In this document: piece by piece, positions 19,922 through 30,512 of the stretch | Numbering within the stretch: position 1 is the stretch's first letter | Layout of the letters: each line of letters opens with the position of its first letter | NCBI GenBank assembly: GCA_944390675.1 | Contig: CALXQR010000001.1 | Location: 298,957 to 362,956, forward strand | DNA length: 64,000 bases | Reading direction: 5' to 3' | Origin: an uncultured Burkholderiaceae bacterium | GTDB taxonomy: Bacteria > Pseudomonadota > Gammaproteobacteria > Burkholderiales > Burkholderiaceae_F | Program-made: the position numbers and the translations under genes | The notes under the pieces: model-generated | Database searches by the model: none | The model's input: the letters and a program-made list of their open reading frames with translations, nothing else | What the model was told of the DNA's origin: nothing

Positions 19922-21199
19922 TTAAAAATCCGAAGGGACGACTTCGTTTGCCCAAAGATCATCAAAGGTGTCGCGTCGCCGTATCAGGAATGCGTCCTTG
20001 CCCCGCACTAAAACTTCCGCCGGCTGACGTCTGGAGTTATAGCGAGAGGACATGCTCATGCCATAGGCGCCTGCCATGGTGACCGCTAAAACTTCCCCGG
20101 CTTTGGCTGGTAATTCTCGATCCCTTGCGAGCCAGTCGCTCGATTCGCAAACGGGGCCCACCACATCAAAGAGCGTTTGGTCTGCGGCCTCCGTTAACGC
20201 AGTCGGTATTACCGGCATCCATGAGGCGTAAAGAGCAGGACGAATCAAGTCGTTCATGCCGGCATCGGTAATGAGAAAATGTTTGACCGGCGTTGTTTTG
20301 ACGTATTGCACTGTGCACAAAAGCGCGCCGCAAGCGGCTACAACGGAGCGACCGGGTTCAAACACGAGTTTAAGGTGTGAAAAGCCCTTTTCAGAAAGTC
20401 TGGTTCTCAGTCCGCAAACCAAACTGTCGAGAGAATCAATGTTTTCATCTCTGTAGCGCACCCCGACGCCGCCTCCGAAATCAATGTCCTGAATTTCAAT
20501 GCCGTTGCTTCTAAGCTTTTCCAAAAGCTCAATGAGCTTTTCACAAGCATCAAAGTAGGGGCTAAAAGATGTGAGCTGAGAGCCGATGTGGCAATCAATA
20601 CCGACGAGTTCTGCTTGCGCAGTGGCGGCCGCGCGTTTTAAAAGCGGCAGAGCGGAAAAATAATCGATGCCAAATTTGTTGTTCTTCAGTCCGGTCGAAA
20701 TGTAGGGATGCGTATGCGCGTCAACGTCAGGATTGATTCGAAAATACAATTTCGGGCGAATGTTCATTTCAGAGGCGATCTGAACCAAACGATCAAATTC
20801 AGGTTCGCTTTCAACGTTGAAGGCGCCAATTCCGGCAGAAAGCGCAACTCGGATTTCTTCCTCGGTTTTTCCCACACCGCTGAAAACAATTCGCTTGGGA
20901 TCTGCGCCGATTTGAAGCACTCTGGCTAATTCGCCAATGGAGACAATGTCAAAGCCCCAGCCGCGTTTTTGAAGAATTTTTAATAGGGTTAGGTTTGAAT
21001 TGGCTTTGACCGCGTAATGCAATTTATGGGGCGTATCTTTTAGTGCTACTTCATAAGCAAGCGCGGCTTCGCAAAGTGTCGCTTCCGAGTAGACATAAAG
21101 CGGTGTGCCGAACTCTTCAGCCAGACTCTGCAACTCGACTTGTTCGCAAAACAGTTTTCCGTTGCAATAGGAGAAGTGCTTAGACGGAAGCTCGTACAT
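19922..21199 (-). CDS. lysA: Diaminopimelate decarboxylase
   Basis: PLP enzyme of the last lysine step, meso-diaminopimelate to L-lysine (425 aa). The PLP lysine is Lys65 in YAVKANSN. Other family marks are HIGSQ, EPGRS, CESSD and the C-terminal GAYGMSMSSRYNSR. The order lptM–lysA, with cyaY divergent, is the usual betaproteobacterial one. The spacing from lptM (17 nt) supports an operon. Confidence 0.97.
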   Translation of the reverse strand: MYELPSKHFSYCNGKLFCEQVELQSLAEEFGTPLYVYSEATLCEAALAYEVALKDTPHKLHYAVKANSNLTLLKILQKRGWGFDIVSIGELARVLQIGADPKRIVFSGVGKTEEEIRVALSAGIGAFNVESEPEFDRLVQIASEMNIRPKLYFRINPDVDAHTHPYISTGLKNNKFGIDYFSALPLLKRAAATAQAELVGIDCHIGSQLTSFSPYFDACEKLIELLEKLRSNGIEIQDIDFGGGVGVRYRDENIDSLDSLVCGLRTRLSEKGFSHLKLVFEPGRSVVAACGALLCTVQYVKTTPVKHFLITDAGMNDLIRPALYASWMPVIPTALTEAADQTLFDVVGPVCESSDWLARDRELPAKAGEVLAVTMAGAYGMSMSSRYNSRRQPAEVLVRGKDAFLIRRRDTFDDLWANEVVPSDF

Positions 21200-21216
21200 G
21201 ATTGGTCACGTGTGGT

Positions 21217-21366
21217 TTATCGAGTAGGAACGTTCAAAGGGTCCGCTTCAATGTCAGAGACCGATTCTTGCGGGGCTTGGCCGGGATCGGGCAAATAGAG
21301 GTCACCTTTGATACCGCAGGCAGTCAGCAGAACGGCAGCGGCCAGAATCGCTAAAATTTCTTTCAT
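21217..21366 (-). CDS. lptM: LPS translocon-associated lipoprotein LptM (YifL-type)
   Basis: A 49-residue frame. The signal peptide ends in the lipobox LTAC with Cys17, followed by GIKGDLYLPDP, the short conserved motif of the LptM/YifL family (Cys-Gly-x-Lys-Gly-x-Leu-Tyr). In E. coli LptM stabilises the LptDE translocon in the outer membrane. Its position between cyaY and lysA matches other Betaproteobacteria. Short, but the start, lipobox and motif all agree. Confidence 0.85.
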   Translation of the reverse strand: MKEILAILAAAVLLTACGIKGDLYLPDPGQAPQESVSDIEADPLNVPTR

Positions 21367-21393
21367 ATTTCCCCAGTAATTAAAGGGTTGCAA

Positions 21394-21705
21394 ATGACGG
21401 AAACAGAGTTTATTGAACTCGCAGAGTCAACTTTACAACGAATCCAAGCCGCTGTCGAAGCAGCTGCTGACGAAGTGGACGTCGATCGGCAAGGCAATGT
21501 GCTAACCATTGAATTTGATGACGGTTTCCAAATTGTCATCAATAAACAAACGCCAACCCAGCAGCTTTGGTTAGCCAGTCTCAAGGGTGGACACCACTAT
21601 GAGCGGAGCGGCGACCAATGGGTTGACACATGTTCGCGCCGAACAATCTTGCAAGATCTCAGCGCGCTTTTGACGCAAAAGCTCGGCCGAAAGGTCGAGC
21701 TGTAA
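21394..21705 (+). CDS. cyaY: Iron–sulfur cluster assembly protein CyaY (bacterial frataxin)
   Basis: Frataxin homologue (103 aa) that binds iron and modulates IscS. The acidic first helix (ETEFIELAESTLQRIQAAVE) and central strand region GNVLTIEFDDGFQIVINKQ, QQLWLAS and GGHHYER fit the family. The ATG at 21394 is preferred to an upstream TTG. It is divergent from lptM–lysA by 27 bp. Confidence 0.93.
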   Translation: MTETEFIELAESTLQRIQAAVEAAADEVDVDRQGNVLTIEFDDGFQIVINKQTPTQQLWLASLKGGHHYERSGDQWVDTCSRRTILQDLSALLTQKLGRKVEL

Positions 21706-21726
21706 ACGTTCACAAGTCGACTGTGT

Positions 21727-24090
21727 TTAGAAGATTTGGTCGCGAATAGTTTCTGCGATCGGATCAACTTCCTCGGGCGAAGTGGTTTCACCAAGGCCGA
21801 GCGTTTGGACCGTATCACCTACTTGGTCAGCGTAAAACGGCATGCCGTCAATTTTGACGACATCGGCCGGTTGCGGTCTGTAGTACTCTGGCGCGCCTTT
21901 TAGAACAGCCTTCATGTAATTGACCCAAACCGGGAGCACCAAGCCCGCGCCATAGGCGTTCGCGCCGAGCGATTTCGGTTGGTCGTAACCCATCCAGCCG
22001 ACAGCGGCGATTTCACCGGCGTAGCCTGCGAACCACGCGTCAAGTGCATCGTTGGTTGTGCCGGTTTTCGCACCAATATCAGCCCGCTTCAATGCGTTAC
22101 CGGCGCGTCTGCCGGTTCCTTGTGTTGCTACACCGTGCAGCAGAGAGTTCATCACATAGGCATTTCTTGCATCAAGCGTTCTCGGCGCCCCGTCTCCCAC
22201 CTTGGCATTATGCGACTGCATCAAGACATTGCCTTCAGCGTCCGTGACTTTCTCGATGAGATAAGGTTGCACTAAATAACCGCCGTTGGCAAAAACGGAG
22301 TAACCCGTCACCATTTCCAACGGTGTGACCGAACCAACCCCTAGCGCCATGGTCAAAAGTGCTGGGTGGTTCTTCGGATTAAAGCCGAATTTAGAAATGA
22401 ATTGTTGTGCGTAGAACGGATCAATTGCCTGGACAATGCGGATCGAAACCAAATTTTTAGACCGTGCCAAGGCGGTAGCCAAAGTCATCGGGCCGTCATA
22501 GCGACGGTCGTCGTTACGGGGTTCCCAAAGTTTGCCGCCGGTTAAGCGCGGATCAATGGAAAGCGGCGCATCGTTGATGATCGTGGCTGGTGTAAAACCT
22601 TTGTCTAAAGCCGCCGAGTAAATGAAGGGCTTAAAGCTTGAACCTGGTTGACGCCATGCTTGAGTGACGTGGTTGAATTGATTGAGCTTGAAATCAAAAC
22701 CGCCCACAAGCGAGTAGATGGCGCCAGTGTTGAAGTTTGCGGAAACAAAAGCGCTTTCAACAACAGGAATTTGCCCAAGAGACCATTTACCCTTTGCGTC
22801 TTGTGTGACGCGAACGATCGCACCCACTCGGAGTTCTTTAGCTTTATAGCGACCTTGAAGCTCTTTGCCATTTTGAGCGATATAACGCTTGGCAAAGGCA
22901 AAGTCCTTGGCGGCGATCTTTACAGTTTCACCGCTATAGAGTTGCACAGACATGGTCTGCGGCGTTAATTGGGTTACGACGCCAGGCAGCAAATTGGCGC
23001 TCGAGACGACTTTGGCGAGCGCTTGGCGAATGTTGGCCTCGCGAGTTTCCTCTTGAGAAATATCAACATGACCTTCCACACCTCTGTAGCCGTAACGTCT
23101 GTCGTAATCAATCATGTTTTGCCGAACAGTGCTGCTGGCAACTTTTTGATCGAAACTGCGGATGGTCGTATAGACGTTCAGTCCCTGGTTATAAAGCGTA
23201 TCTTTAAAGTATGGGACTAAAAGCATGCGAACCATTTCGGCAACGTAGCCGGCGTGAAGCTCTTGAGTTTGTAGCTGTGTTTTTTGCTGTTCGGCCGTTG
23301 TTTGACGAACTTTGATCGGCTGGGCAATGGCTGAAGCGTAAGTGATTTCATCGATATAACCGAGATTGAACATGCGGCCTAAAACATAGTTTCTGCGCAT
23401 TGTCGCACGGCGCATGTTCACCAAAGGGTTATAGGCGCTTGGCGCGACTGGCAAACCAGCCAGCACCGCAGCTTCTGAAATAGAAAGATCGCGTAAATCT
23501 TTCCCAAAATAGGTTTTGGCTGCGCTTCCAAAGCCATAGGAGCGGTGACCTAAGAAAATCTGATTGGCATAAACCTCAAAAATCTTGTCTTTTGAAAGAT
23601 TTTGTTCGATTTTGAAGGCCATGGCAACTTCGTAGAGCTTGCGTGTGTAGCTGCGCTCAGAACTTAAAAAGAAGTTGCGGGCAACCTGCATTGTAATGGT
23701 GCTGCCACCTTGTCCTCGACGTCCGGTGATGATGTTGGAGATGGCAGCACGCGCTATCCCCATGAATTCAATGCCGGAGTGTTCGTAAAAACCGTTATCT
23801 TCTGCTGCCAAAATGGCAAGTTTGACGTGTCGAGGGATTTCTTCAAAAGGGACATAGTCCCGGCGCTCTTCGCCGAATTCTCCAATCAAATCTCCGTCAG
23901 CCGTGTACACACGAAGAGGCACTTTTGGGCGGTATTGCGTTAGTGCGTCAATAGCAGGTAACTGATAATAGGCGACAGAAAAAATAACCAAACCTAAACT
24001 AATTGCAGCGCCTGCGCCGCATACGCCTGTAATCGCCAACCACTTGACGGCTTTTTTTAACCATGAATTTTGAGTTTTTCGAGTCTTCAT
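21727..24090 (-). CDS. mrcA: Penicillin-binding protein 1A
   Basis: Bifunctional peptidoglycan synthase, inner-membrane anchored (787 aa). One membrane helix at about 14–36, then the GT51 glycosyltransferase with AAEDNGFYEHSGIE and GGSTITMQVARNFF, an OB-like insert, and the transpeptidase with the serine motif GSSFKPF, an SKN motif (ARSKNLVS) and KTGTTND. It is convergent with cyaY and ends 21 nt from it. Confidence 0.96.
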   Translation of the reverse strand: MKTRKTQNSWLKKAVKWLAITGVCGAGAAISLGLVIFSVAYYQLPAIDALTQYRPKVPLRVYTADGDLIGEFGEERRDYVPFEEIPRHVKLAILAAEDNGFYEHSGIEFMGIARAAISNIITGRRGQGGSTITMQVARNFFLSSERSYTRKLYEVAMAFKIEQNLSKDKIFEVYANQIFLGHRSYGFGSAAKTYFGKDLRDLSISEAAVLAGLPVAPSAYNPLVNMRRATMRRNYVLGRMFNLGYIDEITYASAIAQPIKVRQTTAEQQKTQLQTQELHAGYVAEMVRMLLVPYFKDTLYNQGLNVYTTIRSFDQKVASSTVRQNMIDYDRRYGYRGVEGHVDISQEETREANIRQALAKVVSSANLLPGVVTQLTPQTMSVQLYSGETVKIAAKDFAFAKRYIAQNGKELQGRYKAKELRVGAIVRVTQDAKGKWSLGQIPVVESAFVSANFNTGAIYSLVGGFDFKLNQFNHVTQAWRQPGSSFKPFIYSAALDKGFTPATIINDAPLSIDPRLTGGKLWEPRNDDRRYDGPMTLATALARSKNLVSIRIVQAIDPFYAQQFISKFGFNPKNHPALLTMALGVGSVTPLEMVTGYSVFANGGYLVQPYLIEKVTDAEGNVLMQSHNAKVGDGAPRTLDARNAYVMNSLLHGVATQGTGRRAGNALKRADIGAKTGTTNDALDAWFAGYAGEIAAVGWMGYDQPKSLGANAYGAGLVLPVWVNYMKAVLKGAPEYYRPQPADVVKIDGMPFYADQVGDTVQTLGLGETTSPEEVDPIAETIRDQIF

Positions 24091-24400
24091 ACAACACTAC
24101 AATCAGATGGGTGCGATCAAGGCACAAATAATGCGATGACATAAATAGAAAAAGAAACCCTGATCAGTTCACCGAACGGACAGAATGCTACAGTTTTTCT
24201 TCATATTTTGCGAGAACTTAGAAAGTAAATGGCGTAACAATTTTCTGAAAAAGCAAAAATCCATCAATCATATTTTTGATATTTCAAGTAACAAAAAAGC
24301 TTGAAAAGAACAATTTCAAACAAGAAAAAGAGGTGATTAGTAAAGACTTTAGTGAAAAATCCTTTATGCTTTCACCTTATTTTTATTTACATGTGAATAA
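24091..24400. other. Gene-free divergent gap, AT-rich
   Basis: 310 bp between mrcA and the thioesterase gene. It is AT-rich without a convincing reading frame or hairpin and presumably holds the two divergent promoters, but no clear -35/-10 pair stands out. Confidence 0.6.
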
Positions 24401-24868
24401 ATGGATATCTATCAATACAGTTTTACGGTTGGACCGGAATCGATTGATGTTTTAAAACATGTCAACAATCGTGAGTATCTTCGTTGGATGGAAAAAGCCG
24501 CTATGGATCATGCCAGCTCGCTTGGCTGCGGCGCAAAAGAATGTTTGGCTCGAAACGAAGTGTGGGTTGCCAGAGAGCACTGGATTGAATACCTTCGCCC
24601 GTGCTACGAAGGTGATGAGCTCACGGTTTACTCTTGGGTTGAAAAAATGGATGGCCCCCGCTCGCTTCGTCGCTACGCGGTTAAGCGCGGCAATCGTCTC
24701 GTCAGTTTGGGAGCAACCGAGTGGGTGTACATCAATTTCAAAACGGGCAAGGTGATGGAGGTTCCTGAAGATGTCGCTTCTCGATTTGTGGCCATTGCCA
24801 ACGATGACCCGAGATTGGTTGATTTAGGGATTGCCCGCGGCGTCCGATTCGAACCTCATTATGACTAA
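24401..24868 (+). CDS. Acyl-CoA thioesterase-like hot-dog protein
   Basis: A 155-residue protein of the 4HBT/YbgC-FadM type. The active-site region DVLKHVNNREYLRWMEKAAMDHA contains the Asn/Tyr pattern (HVNNxxYLRWME) of these enzymes, followed by REHWIEYLRPCYEGDELTVYSWVE for the central helix/strand. It probably hydrolyses a medium- or long-chain acyl-CoA; the substrate cannot be told. It stands alone between mrcA and the mla operon. Confidence 0.8.
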   Translation: MDIYQYSFTVGPESIDVLKHVNNREYLRWMEKAAMDHASSLGCGAKECLARNEVWVAREHWIEYLRPCYEGDELTVYSWVEKMDGPRSLRRYAVKRGNRLVSLGATEWVYINFKTGKVMEVPEDVASRFVAIANDDPRLVDLGIARGVRFEPHYD

Positions 24869-24888
24869 AATCGAGCGAAGTCTCAGCG

Positions 24889-24894
24889 TATAAT
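24889..24894 (+). promoter_or_regulatory. Candidate -10 box of the mla operon
   Basis: A perfect TATAAT 60 nt before mlaF. The -35 at the proper distance is poor (TAAAAT-like). Inverted repeats TCATTC/GAATGA and CTGAA/TTCAG follow. Confidence 0.35.
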
Positions 24895-24953
24895 GAGTCA
24901 TTCCTGAATGATTGTTCAGTCTTTTTAATTAAAGAGTTTTTAAAGGCCAAGGT

Positions 24954-25754
24954 GTGGCAAATTTTGTAACAGTCAAAGATGTGACCTTCGGTTACGGACG
25001 ACGCGTTATTTTGGACGATGTGACCCTGCATTTCGGCCAAGGTCAGGTGGTGGCCATCATGGGCGGCTCCGGCATGGGTAAAACGACGCTGCTGAAGCTG
25101 ATCGGGGGGCTGGAGACGCCTGATCGCGGTTCGATTCTGATTGACGGGGAGCCGCTTGATACGTCCAACAAGGATAAGCTTTATGCCCAGCGTCGGCGCA
25201 TGGGCATGCTCTTTCAATTCGGCGCGTTGTTCACAGACATGTCTGTTTTGGATAACGTGGCCTTTCCGCTTAGAGAGCAAACCAATCTCAGTGAGGAGCT
25301 GATTGTGCGCATGGCGCTTATGAAGCTCAATGCCGTTGGCTTGCGCGGCGCTGCGGATCTAATGCCAAGCGAGATCTCTGGCGGCATGTCGCGTCGTGTG
25401 GCCTTGGCGCGCGCCATTGCCTTGGATCCGGAACTGATCATGTATGACGAGCCCTTTGCGGGTCTTGATCCGATTTCCATGGGTGTGACCGCTCGTTTGA
25501 TTCGTGATTTAAACGATGCGCTTAATGCGACAAGCATTATCGTTACGCACGATGTGCCGGAAACTTTTGCGATTGCTGATTACGTTTATATGGTCTCTTC
25601 AGGCCGAATCGCCGCGCAGGGAACGCCTGCCGAGCTATCAGCCTCTAAAGATCCGTATGTTCGACAGTTTATTGACGGCGCGCCGGACGGCCCGGTAGCT
25701 TTCCACTATCCTGCCGAACCCATCGGTGAAGAATTTGGAGTGCGCTTGCCATGA
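24954..25754 (+). CDS. mlaF: Phospholipid ABC transporter ATP-binding protein MlaF
   Basis: ATPase of the MlaFEDB inner-membrane complex that keeps outer-membrane lipid asymmetry (266 aa). Walker A is GGSGMGKTT (37–45), signature ISGGMSRRVALARA, Walker B LIMYDEPFAGLD. The start is GTG (24954), giving MANFVTVKD. Its stop overlaps the mlaE ATG by 4 nt. Confidence 0.95.
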   Translation: MANFVTVKDVTFGYGRRVILDDVTLHFGQGQVVAIMGGSGMGKTTLLKLIGGLETPDRGSILIDGEPLDTSNKDKLYAQRRRMGMLFQFGALFTDMSVLDNVAFPLREQTNLSEELIVRMALMKLNAVGLRGAADLMPSEISGGMSRRVALARAIALDPELIMYDEPFAGLDPISMGVTARLIRDLNDALNATSIIVTHDVPETFAIADYVYMVSSGRIAAQGTPAELSASKDPYVRQFIDGAPDGPVAFHYPAEPIGEEFGVRLP

Positions 25755-26527
25755 ATGCATTGATGGATTTGGGTGCGTGGACATTAGAGCAAATTCGACA
25801 CGTCGGACGCCTGGCGTTGTTTTCTATTCAGCTCTTTAAAGAATTGCCTGCCGCGCTTGGGCGCTTTTGGCTGATCGTTCAGCAAATTCATTTCATAGGC
25901 AATTATTCATTGCTGATTATCGCGGTGTCCGGTCTTTTTGTTGGCTTTGTTCTGGCATTGCAGGGATACTACATCCTTGTGAGCTATGGCAGTGAGCAGG
26001 CATTGGGTGTGATGGTAGCCTTGTCGCTTGCGCGTGAATTGGGGCCGGTGGTGGCTGCGCTTTTGTTTGCTGGCCGCGCAGGAACGTCCCTTACTGCCGA
26101 GATCGGGTTGATGCGGGCGGGTGAACAAGTTGCCGCTATGGAAATGATGGGTGTTGATCCCGTTCGTCGTGTTTTAGCGCCACGTTTTTGGGGTGTGCTG
26201 ATTTCACTGCCGCTATTGTCTTGTATTTTCACCGCAGTCGGTATCTTTGGTGCCTGGATTGTGGGCGTAGTCATGATTGGTGTTGACGGCGGCGCTTTCT
26301 GGTCACAGATGCAAGCCGGTGTTGATGTCTTCTCTGATGTTGGCAACAGCGTGATCAAATCGGTCGTCTTCGCAGTGGCTGTAGGTTTAATTTCACTTTA
26401 CCAGGGCTATAACGCAAGGCCGACTCCTGAAGGGGTTTCACGCGCGACGACCCGGACAGTGGTAATTTCTTCTTTAATGGTTTTGGGGCTTGACTTCATT
26501 ATGACGGCCCTGATGTTCTCGGTTTAG
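25751..26527 (+). CDS. mlaE: Phospholipid ABC transporter permease MlaE
   Basis: MlaE family permease (258 aa) with five to six membrane segments. LARELGPVVAALLFAGRAGTSLTAEIG and the MMGVDPVRRVLAPRF loop are family signatures. Translationally coupled to mlaF. Confidence 0.96.
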   Translation: MNALMDLGAWTLEQIRHVGRLALFSIQLFKELPAALGRFWLIVQQIHFIGNYSLLIIAVSGLFVGFVLALQGYYILVSYGSEQALGVMVALSLARELGPVVAALLFAGRAGTSLTAEIGLMRAGEQVAAMEMMGVDPVRRVLAPRFWGVLISLPLLSCIFTAVGIFGAWIVGVVMIGVDGGAFWSQMQAGVDVFSDVGNSVIKSVVFAVAVGLISLYQGYNARPTPEGVSRATTRTVVISSLMVLGLDFIMTALMFSV

Positions 26528-26540
26528 AAAGGGGTTTTCG

Positions 26541-27026
26541 ATGGAACGCAAAACAGATCGCAAACGCGGTGTGGAGCTTTTGGTGGGGCTCTTTGTGGTT
26601 GCGGGCTTTGCCGCGCTGCTTTTTACCGCGCTGCAAGCGGCTAACCTCGGCAGTTTTTCATGGTCGCAGAAAACCTATACGGTGGAGGCGATGTTTGACA
26701 ATATCGGTGGTTTAAAACCCCGCGCGCCCGTTAAAAGCGCCGGCGTAGTGATTGGCAGAGTCGAAGGCGTGACATTTGACAATACGCTCTATCAGGCGAA
26801 AGTAACCATGACGATTGACTCCCAATACCAATTTCCGACGGATACCGAGGCTCAGATTCTGACATCGGGTTTGTTGGGTGAACAGTATATTGGGTTCGTG
26901 GCTGGTGCCGATGAAGAGATGTTGGAAAACGGTGGCAAGATTCGTCGGACTCAATCTGCGATGGTGCTTGAGCAAATGATCAGCAAATTCATGTACAGTT
27001 TTGTGGAAAATAACGATAAGGAATAA
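26541..27026 (+). CDS. mlaD: Phospholipid-binding MCE protein MlaD
   Basis: Inner-membrane anchored periplasmic protein (161 aa) forming the hexameric lipid ring under MlaE. One N-terminal helix (about 11–32), then the MCE domain (about 42–120) with AMFDNIGGLKPRAPVKSAGVVIGRV and the loop LTSGLLGEQYIGF. Confidence 0.95.
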   Translation: MERKTDRKRGVELLVGLFVVAGFAALLFTALQAANLGSFSWSQKTYTVEAMFDNIGGLKPRAPVKSAGVVIGRVEGVTFDNTLYQAKVTMTIDSQYQFPTDTEAQILTSGLLGEQYIGFVAGADEEMLENGGKIRRTQSAMVLEQMISKFMYSFVENNDKE

Positions 27027-27033
27027 CACAACC

Positions 27034-27792
27034 ATGTTGACTGCACTCAAACGCACTCTCTTAGCGCTGGCATTGAGTTCGGCGCTGGCTTCATGCGCGG
27101 TGGTGCCTCCTAATTCTGGAGAAAATCCGAAAGACCCGTGGGAAACATTTAATCGTCAGACGCATGCGTTTAATATGACGCTCGATGAGTACGTGCTTCA
27201 TCCGATCGCAAAAGGCTATGCAGAATATACGCCCGAACCTGTACAGGAAGGGGTGAGTAATTTCTTTTCTAATCTCGGTGAGCCGGGAAACATGCTCAAC
27301 AACTTCCTACAAGGGAAGTTTAAGGCTGGTGTTGTCAGCTTTGCGCGCTTTCTCATCAATTCAACAGTGGGTGTTGTCGGTCTTTTCGATGTTGCCTCTC
27401 ATATGGATTTGAAGTATTCGCCGGAAGATTTCGGTGAAACTTTGGGTTCCTGGGGTGTTGGGCCCGGTCCCTACATCGTTTGGCCGCTCTTAGGCCCCAG
27501 CACGGTGCGTGATACGGCTGCAACGCCTGTGGATTGGGCGGCTGATCCCGCCACATGGGTATTCTGGGATCACAGTGAGAGAACGCCTTATGCAATTGGT
27601 TTGGGCGCTTTGAAGGTGGTGGACACCCGAGCCAAATTGCTTTCAACCGACGGCATGCTTCAAACCGCTTTGGATCCTTACGTAGCCGTGAGAGAGGCGT
27701 ATTTACAAAATCGTGAAAATCTCGTTTGGGACGGTAATCCTCCGTTGGAGTTAATTGAGGATGAATTTGAGGACGAGGATTTCGAGGAATAA
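27034..27792 (+). CDS. mlaA: Outer-membrane lipoprotein MlaA (VacJ)
   Basis: Outer-membrane component that removes misplaced phospholipids from the outer leaflet (252 aa). Lipobox LASC with Cys21; DPWETFNRQTHAFN and FLINSTVGVVGLFDVAS are the VacJ signatures, and the end is very acidic. The ATG at 27034 gives a proper lipoprotein signal; the frame extends upstream into mlaD. Having mlaA inside the operon is the betaproteobacterial arrangement, unlike E. coli. Confidence 0.96.
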   Translation: MLTALKRTLLALALSSALASCAVVPPNSGENPKDPWETFNRQTHAFNMTLDEYVLHPIAKGYAEYTPEPVQEGVSNFFSNLGEPGNMLNNFLQGKFKAGVVSFARFLINSTVGVVGLFDVASHMDLKYSPEDFGETLGSWGVGPGPYIVWPLLGPSTVRDTAATPVDWAADPATWVFWDHSERTPYAIGLGALKVVDTRAKLLSTDGMLQTALDPYVAVREAYLQNRENLVWDGNPPLELIEDEFEDEDFEE

Positions 27793-27804
27793 AGGAGAAA
27801 AATC

Positions 27805-28440
27805 ATGTTGCGTCGCGCTTTTATGGTGCTGCTTGGCTGTTTGGCCTTAACACTTGTTCCGGCATCGGCGGCTCCTGTTACTCAGTCCCCTGAGGATTTT
27901 GTTATGGAAGTTTCCAATAATATTTTGGAAGCGATCCGTAAAGACACCAAACTTCAGCAAGGGCAAAAAGCGGCTGTTGAAAAGTTGGTTGATGAGCAGA
28001 TGATGCCCGCCGTGGATTTTTTGCGCATGACTCGTATGGCTGTCGGCCCCAAATGGAGAGAAGCAACCCCCGCTCAGCGTGAACAACTCCAGCGCCTTTT
28101 CCGTGAAACGCTGATTCAGGTGTATTCTGGTGCGCTCAGCATGGCTAAAGACCAAAAAGTTCGTCTGTTGCCTCGCGGACAAAATGACGGTACGGAAGCG
28201 GTAGTCAGAACAGCCATGACATCGATCTCTGATCCGGGTAAGCCCGAGGTGCAGATCGTTTATCGCTTGCGCAACTTAAAGGATCAAGGCTGGAAAGTGA
28301 TTGACGTGAATGTGGAAGGTGTTTGGCTTGTCAGTAACTACCGCAATCAGTACGGCAGCATAGCGGCCCAGGAAGGAATTGGCGGTTTGATTCGTCGTAT
28401 GGAAGAGCGTTTGGCCAATCCAGAGCCTTCTAAAAAATAA
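27805..28440 (+). CDS. mlaC: Periplasmic phospholipid shuttle MlaC
   Basis: Soluble carrier between MlaA and MlaD (211 aa). Signal peptide ends near ASAAPVTQ (about residue 22). The MlaC/Ttg2D domain shows MMPAVDFLRMTRMAVG, FRETLIQVYSGAL and the C-terminal WLVSNYRNQYGSIAAQEGIGGLI. AAAGGAG precedes the ATG. Confidence 0.95.
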   Translation: MLRRAFMVLLGCLALTLVPASAAPVTQSPEDFVMEVSNNILEAIRKDTKLQQGQKAAVEKLVDEQMMPAVDFLRMTRMAVGPKWREATPAQREQLQRLFRETLIQVYSGALSMAKDQKVRLLPRGQNDGTEAVVRTAMTSISDPGKPEVQIVYRLRNLKDQGWKVIDVNVEGVWLVSNYRNQYGSIAAQEGIGGLIRRMEERLANPEPSKK

Positions 28441-28455
28441 AGTGGCTCTACGAAT

Positions 28456-28728
28456 ATGAGAATCAATCAGGAAAACGTCACCTTTGAAGATATCGGACAC
28501 TGGGAAGAGCAGGCTAAGCAAGCGCTCGACAAGAAAGACGCTTGCTTTGACTGCACCGGCGTGCGAAATGCTGACAGTGCGCTTTTAGCCCTTATTCTTC
28601 GCTGGCTCAGTGAGGCGCAGAAGAGAGAATTATCTCCCCGTATTGTTAATCTTCCCGAGGGGATGTGGAGCCTGGCTAAGCTTTACGGCGTTCGCAGTTT
28701 GATTAAACCGTATTGTCATAAAGAATAG
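28456..28728 (+). CDS. mlaB: STAS-domain protein MlaB
   Basis: Cytosolic STAS subunit (90 aa) that supports MlaF activity. The region DCTGVRNADSALLALILRWLSEA matches the STAS loop, with Ser at the place of the conserved Ser/Thr. Last gene of mlaFEDACB. Confidence 0.88.
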   Translation: MRINQENVTFEDIGHWEEQAKQALDKKDACFDCTGVRNADSALLALILRWLSEAQKRELSPRIVNLPEGMWSLAKLYGVRSLIKPYCHKE

Positions 28729-28883
28729 TTAAGATAAGTCGTTAATGATCAGGGGATTTTTGTCGCACTGATCAGGTCGTCTTTGCTTAGAATAATCAAA
28801 CGGGAATCCTCAAAATTTCAGCGAGAAGAGAGTTCCACTTTGTTAGACCGAGTTGTTCGAAAGAAACAGCAAAGGATAAATAG

Positions 28884-30140
<1,257 letters not shown>

Positions 30141-30167
30141 TGAATAAATTCTGAAGGGGAGAACGTT

Positions 30168-30509
30168 ATGCAAGATTGTATTTTTTGTAAAATCGTCAAG
30201 GGTGAAATTCCCTGCAAGAAAGTTTATGAAGATGAAGATGTTTTGGCTTTCCATGACATCAATCCTTCTGCACCGATTCACTTTTTGCTGATTCCTAAAA
30301 AACATCTTGTTTCTTTAGCGGAAGTACAGCCCGAAGACACGCCTCTTTTGGGTAAAATGCTCGCTTTGGTACCTCAACTGGCTAAAGAACAAGGTTGCCA
30401 GAACGGCTTCCGTGTGGTGATTAATACGGGCCGAGACGGCGGTCAGGAAGTCGGCCATTTGCATATTCACGTTATGGGCGGTCCTCAACCATGGCCGCGT
30501 AGGAGTTAA
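30168..30509 (+). CDS. hinT: HIT-family purine nucleoside phosphoramidase HinT
   Basis: Histidine-triad hydrolase (113 aa), possibly acting on AMP-lysine adducts. The N-terminal CIFCKIVKGEIP and the triad HLHIHV (97–102) are diagnostic. It stands just before tatA, as in other Betaproteobacteria where it follows the his genes. Confidence 0.95.
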   Translation: MQDCIFCKIVKGEIPCKKVYEDEDVLAFHDINPSAPIHFLLIPKKHLVSLAEVQPEDTPLLGKMLALVPQLAKEQGCQNGFRVVINTGRDGGQEVGHLHIHVMGGPQPWPRRS

Positions 30510-30512
30510 AAG

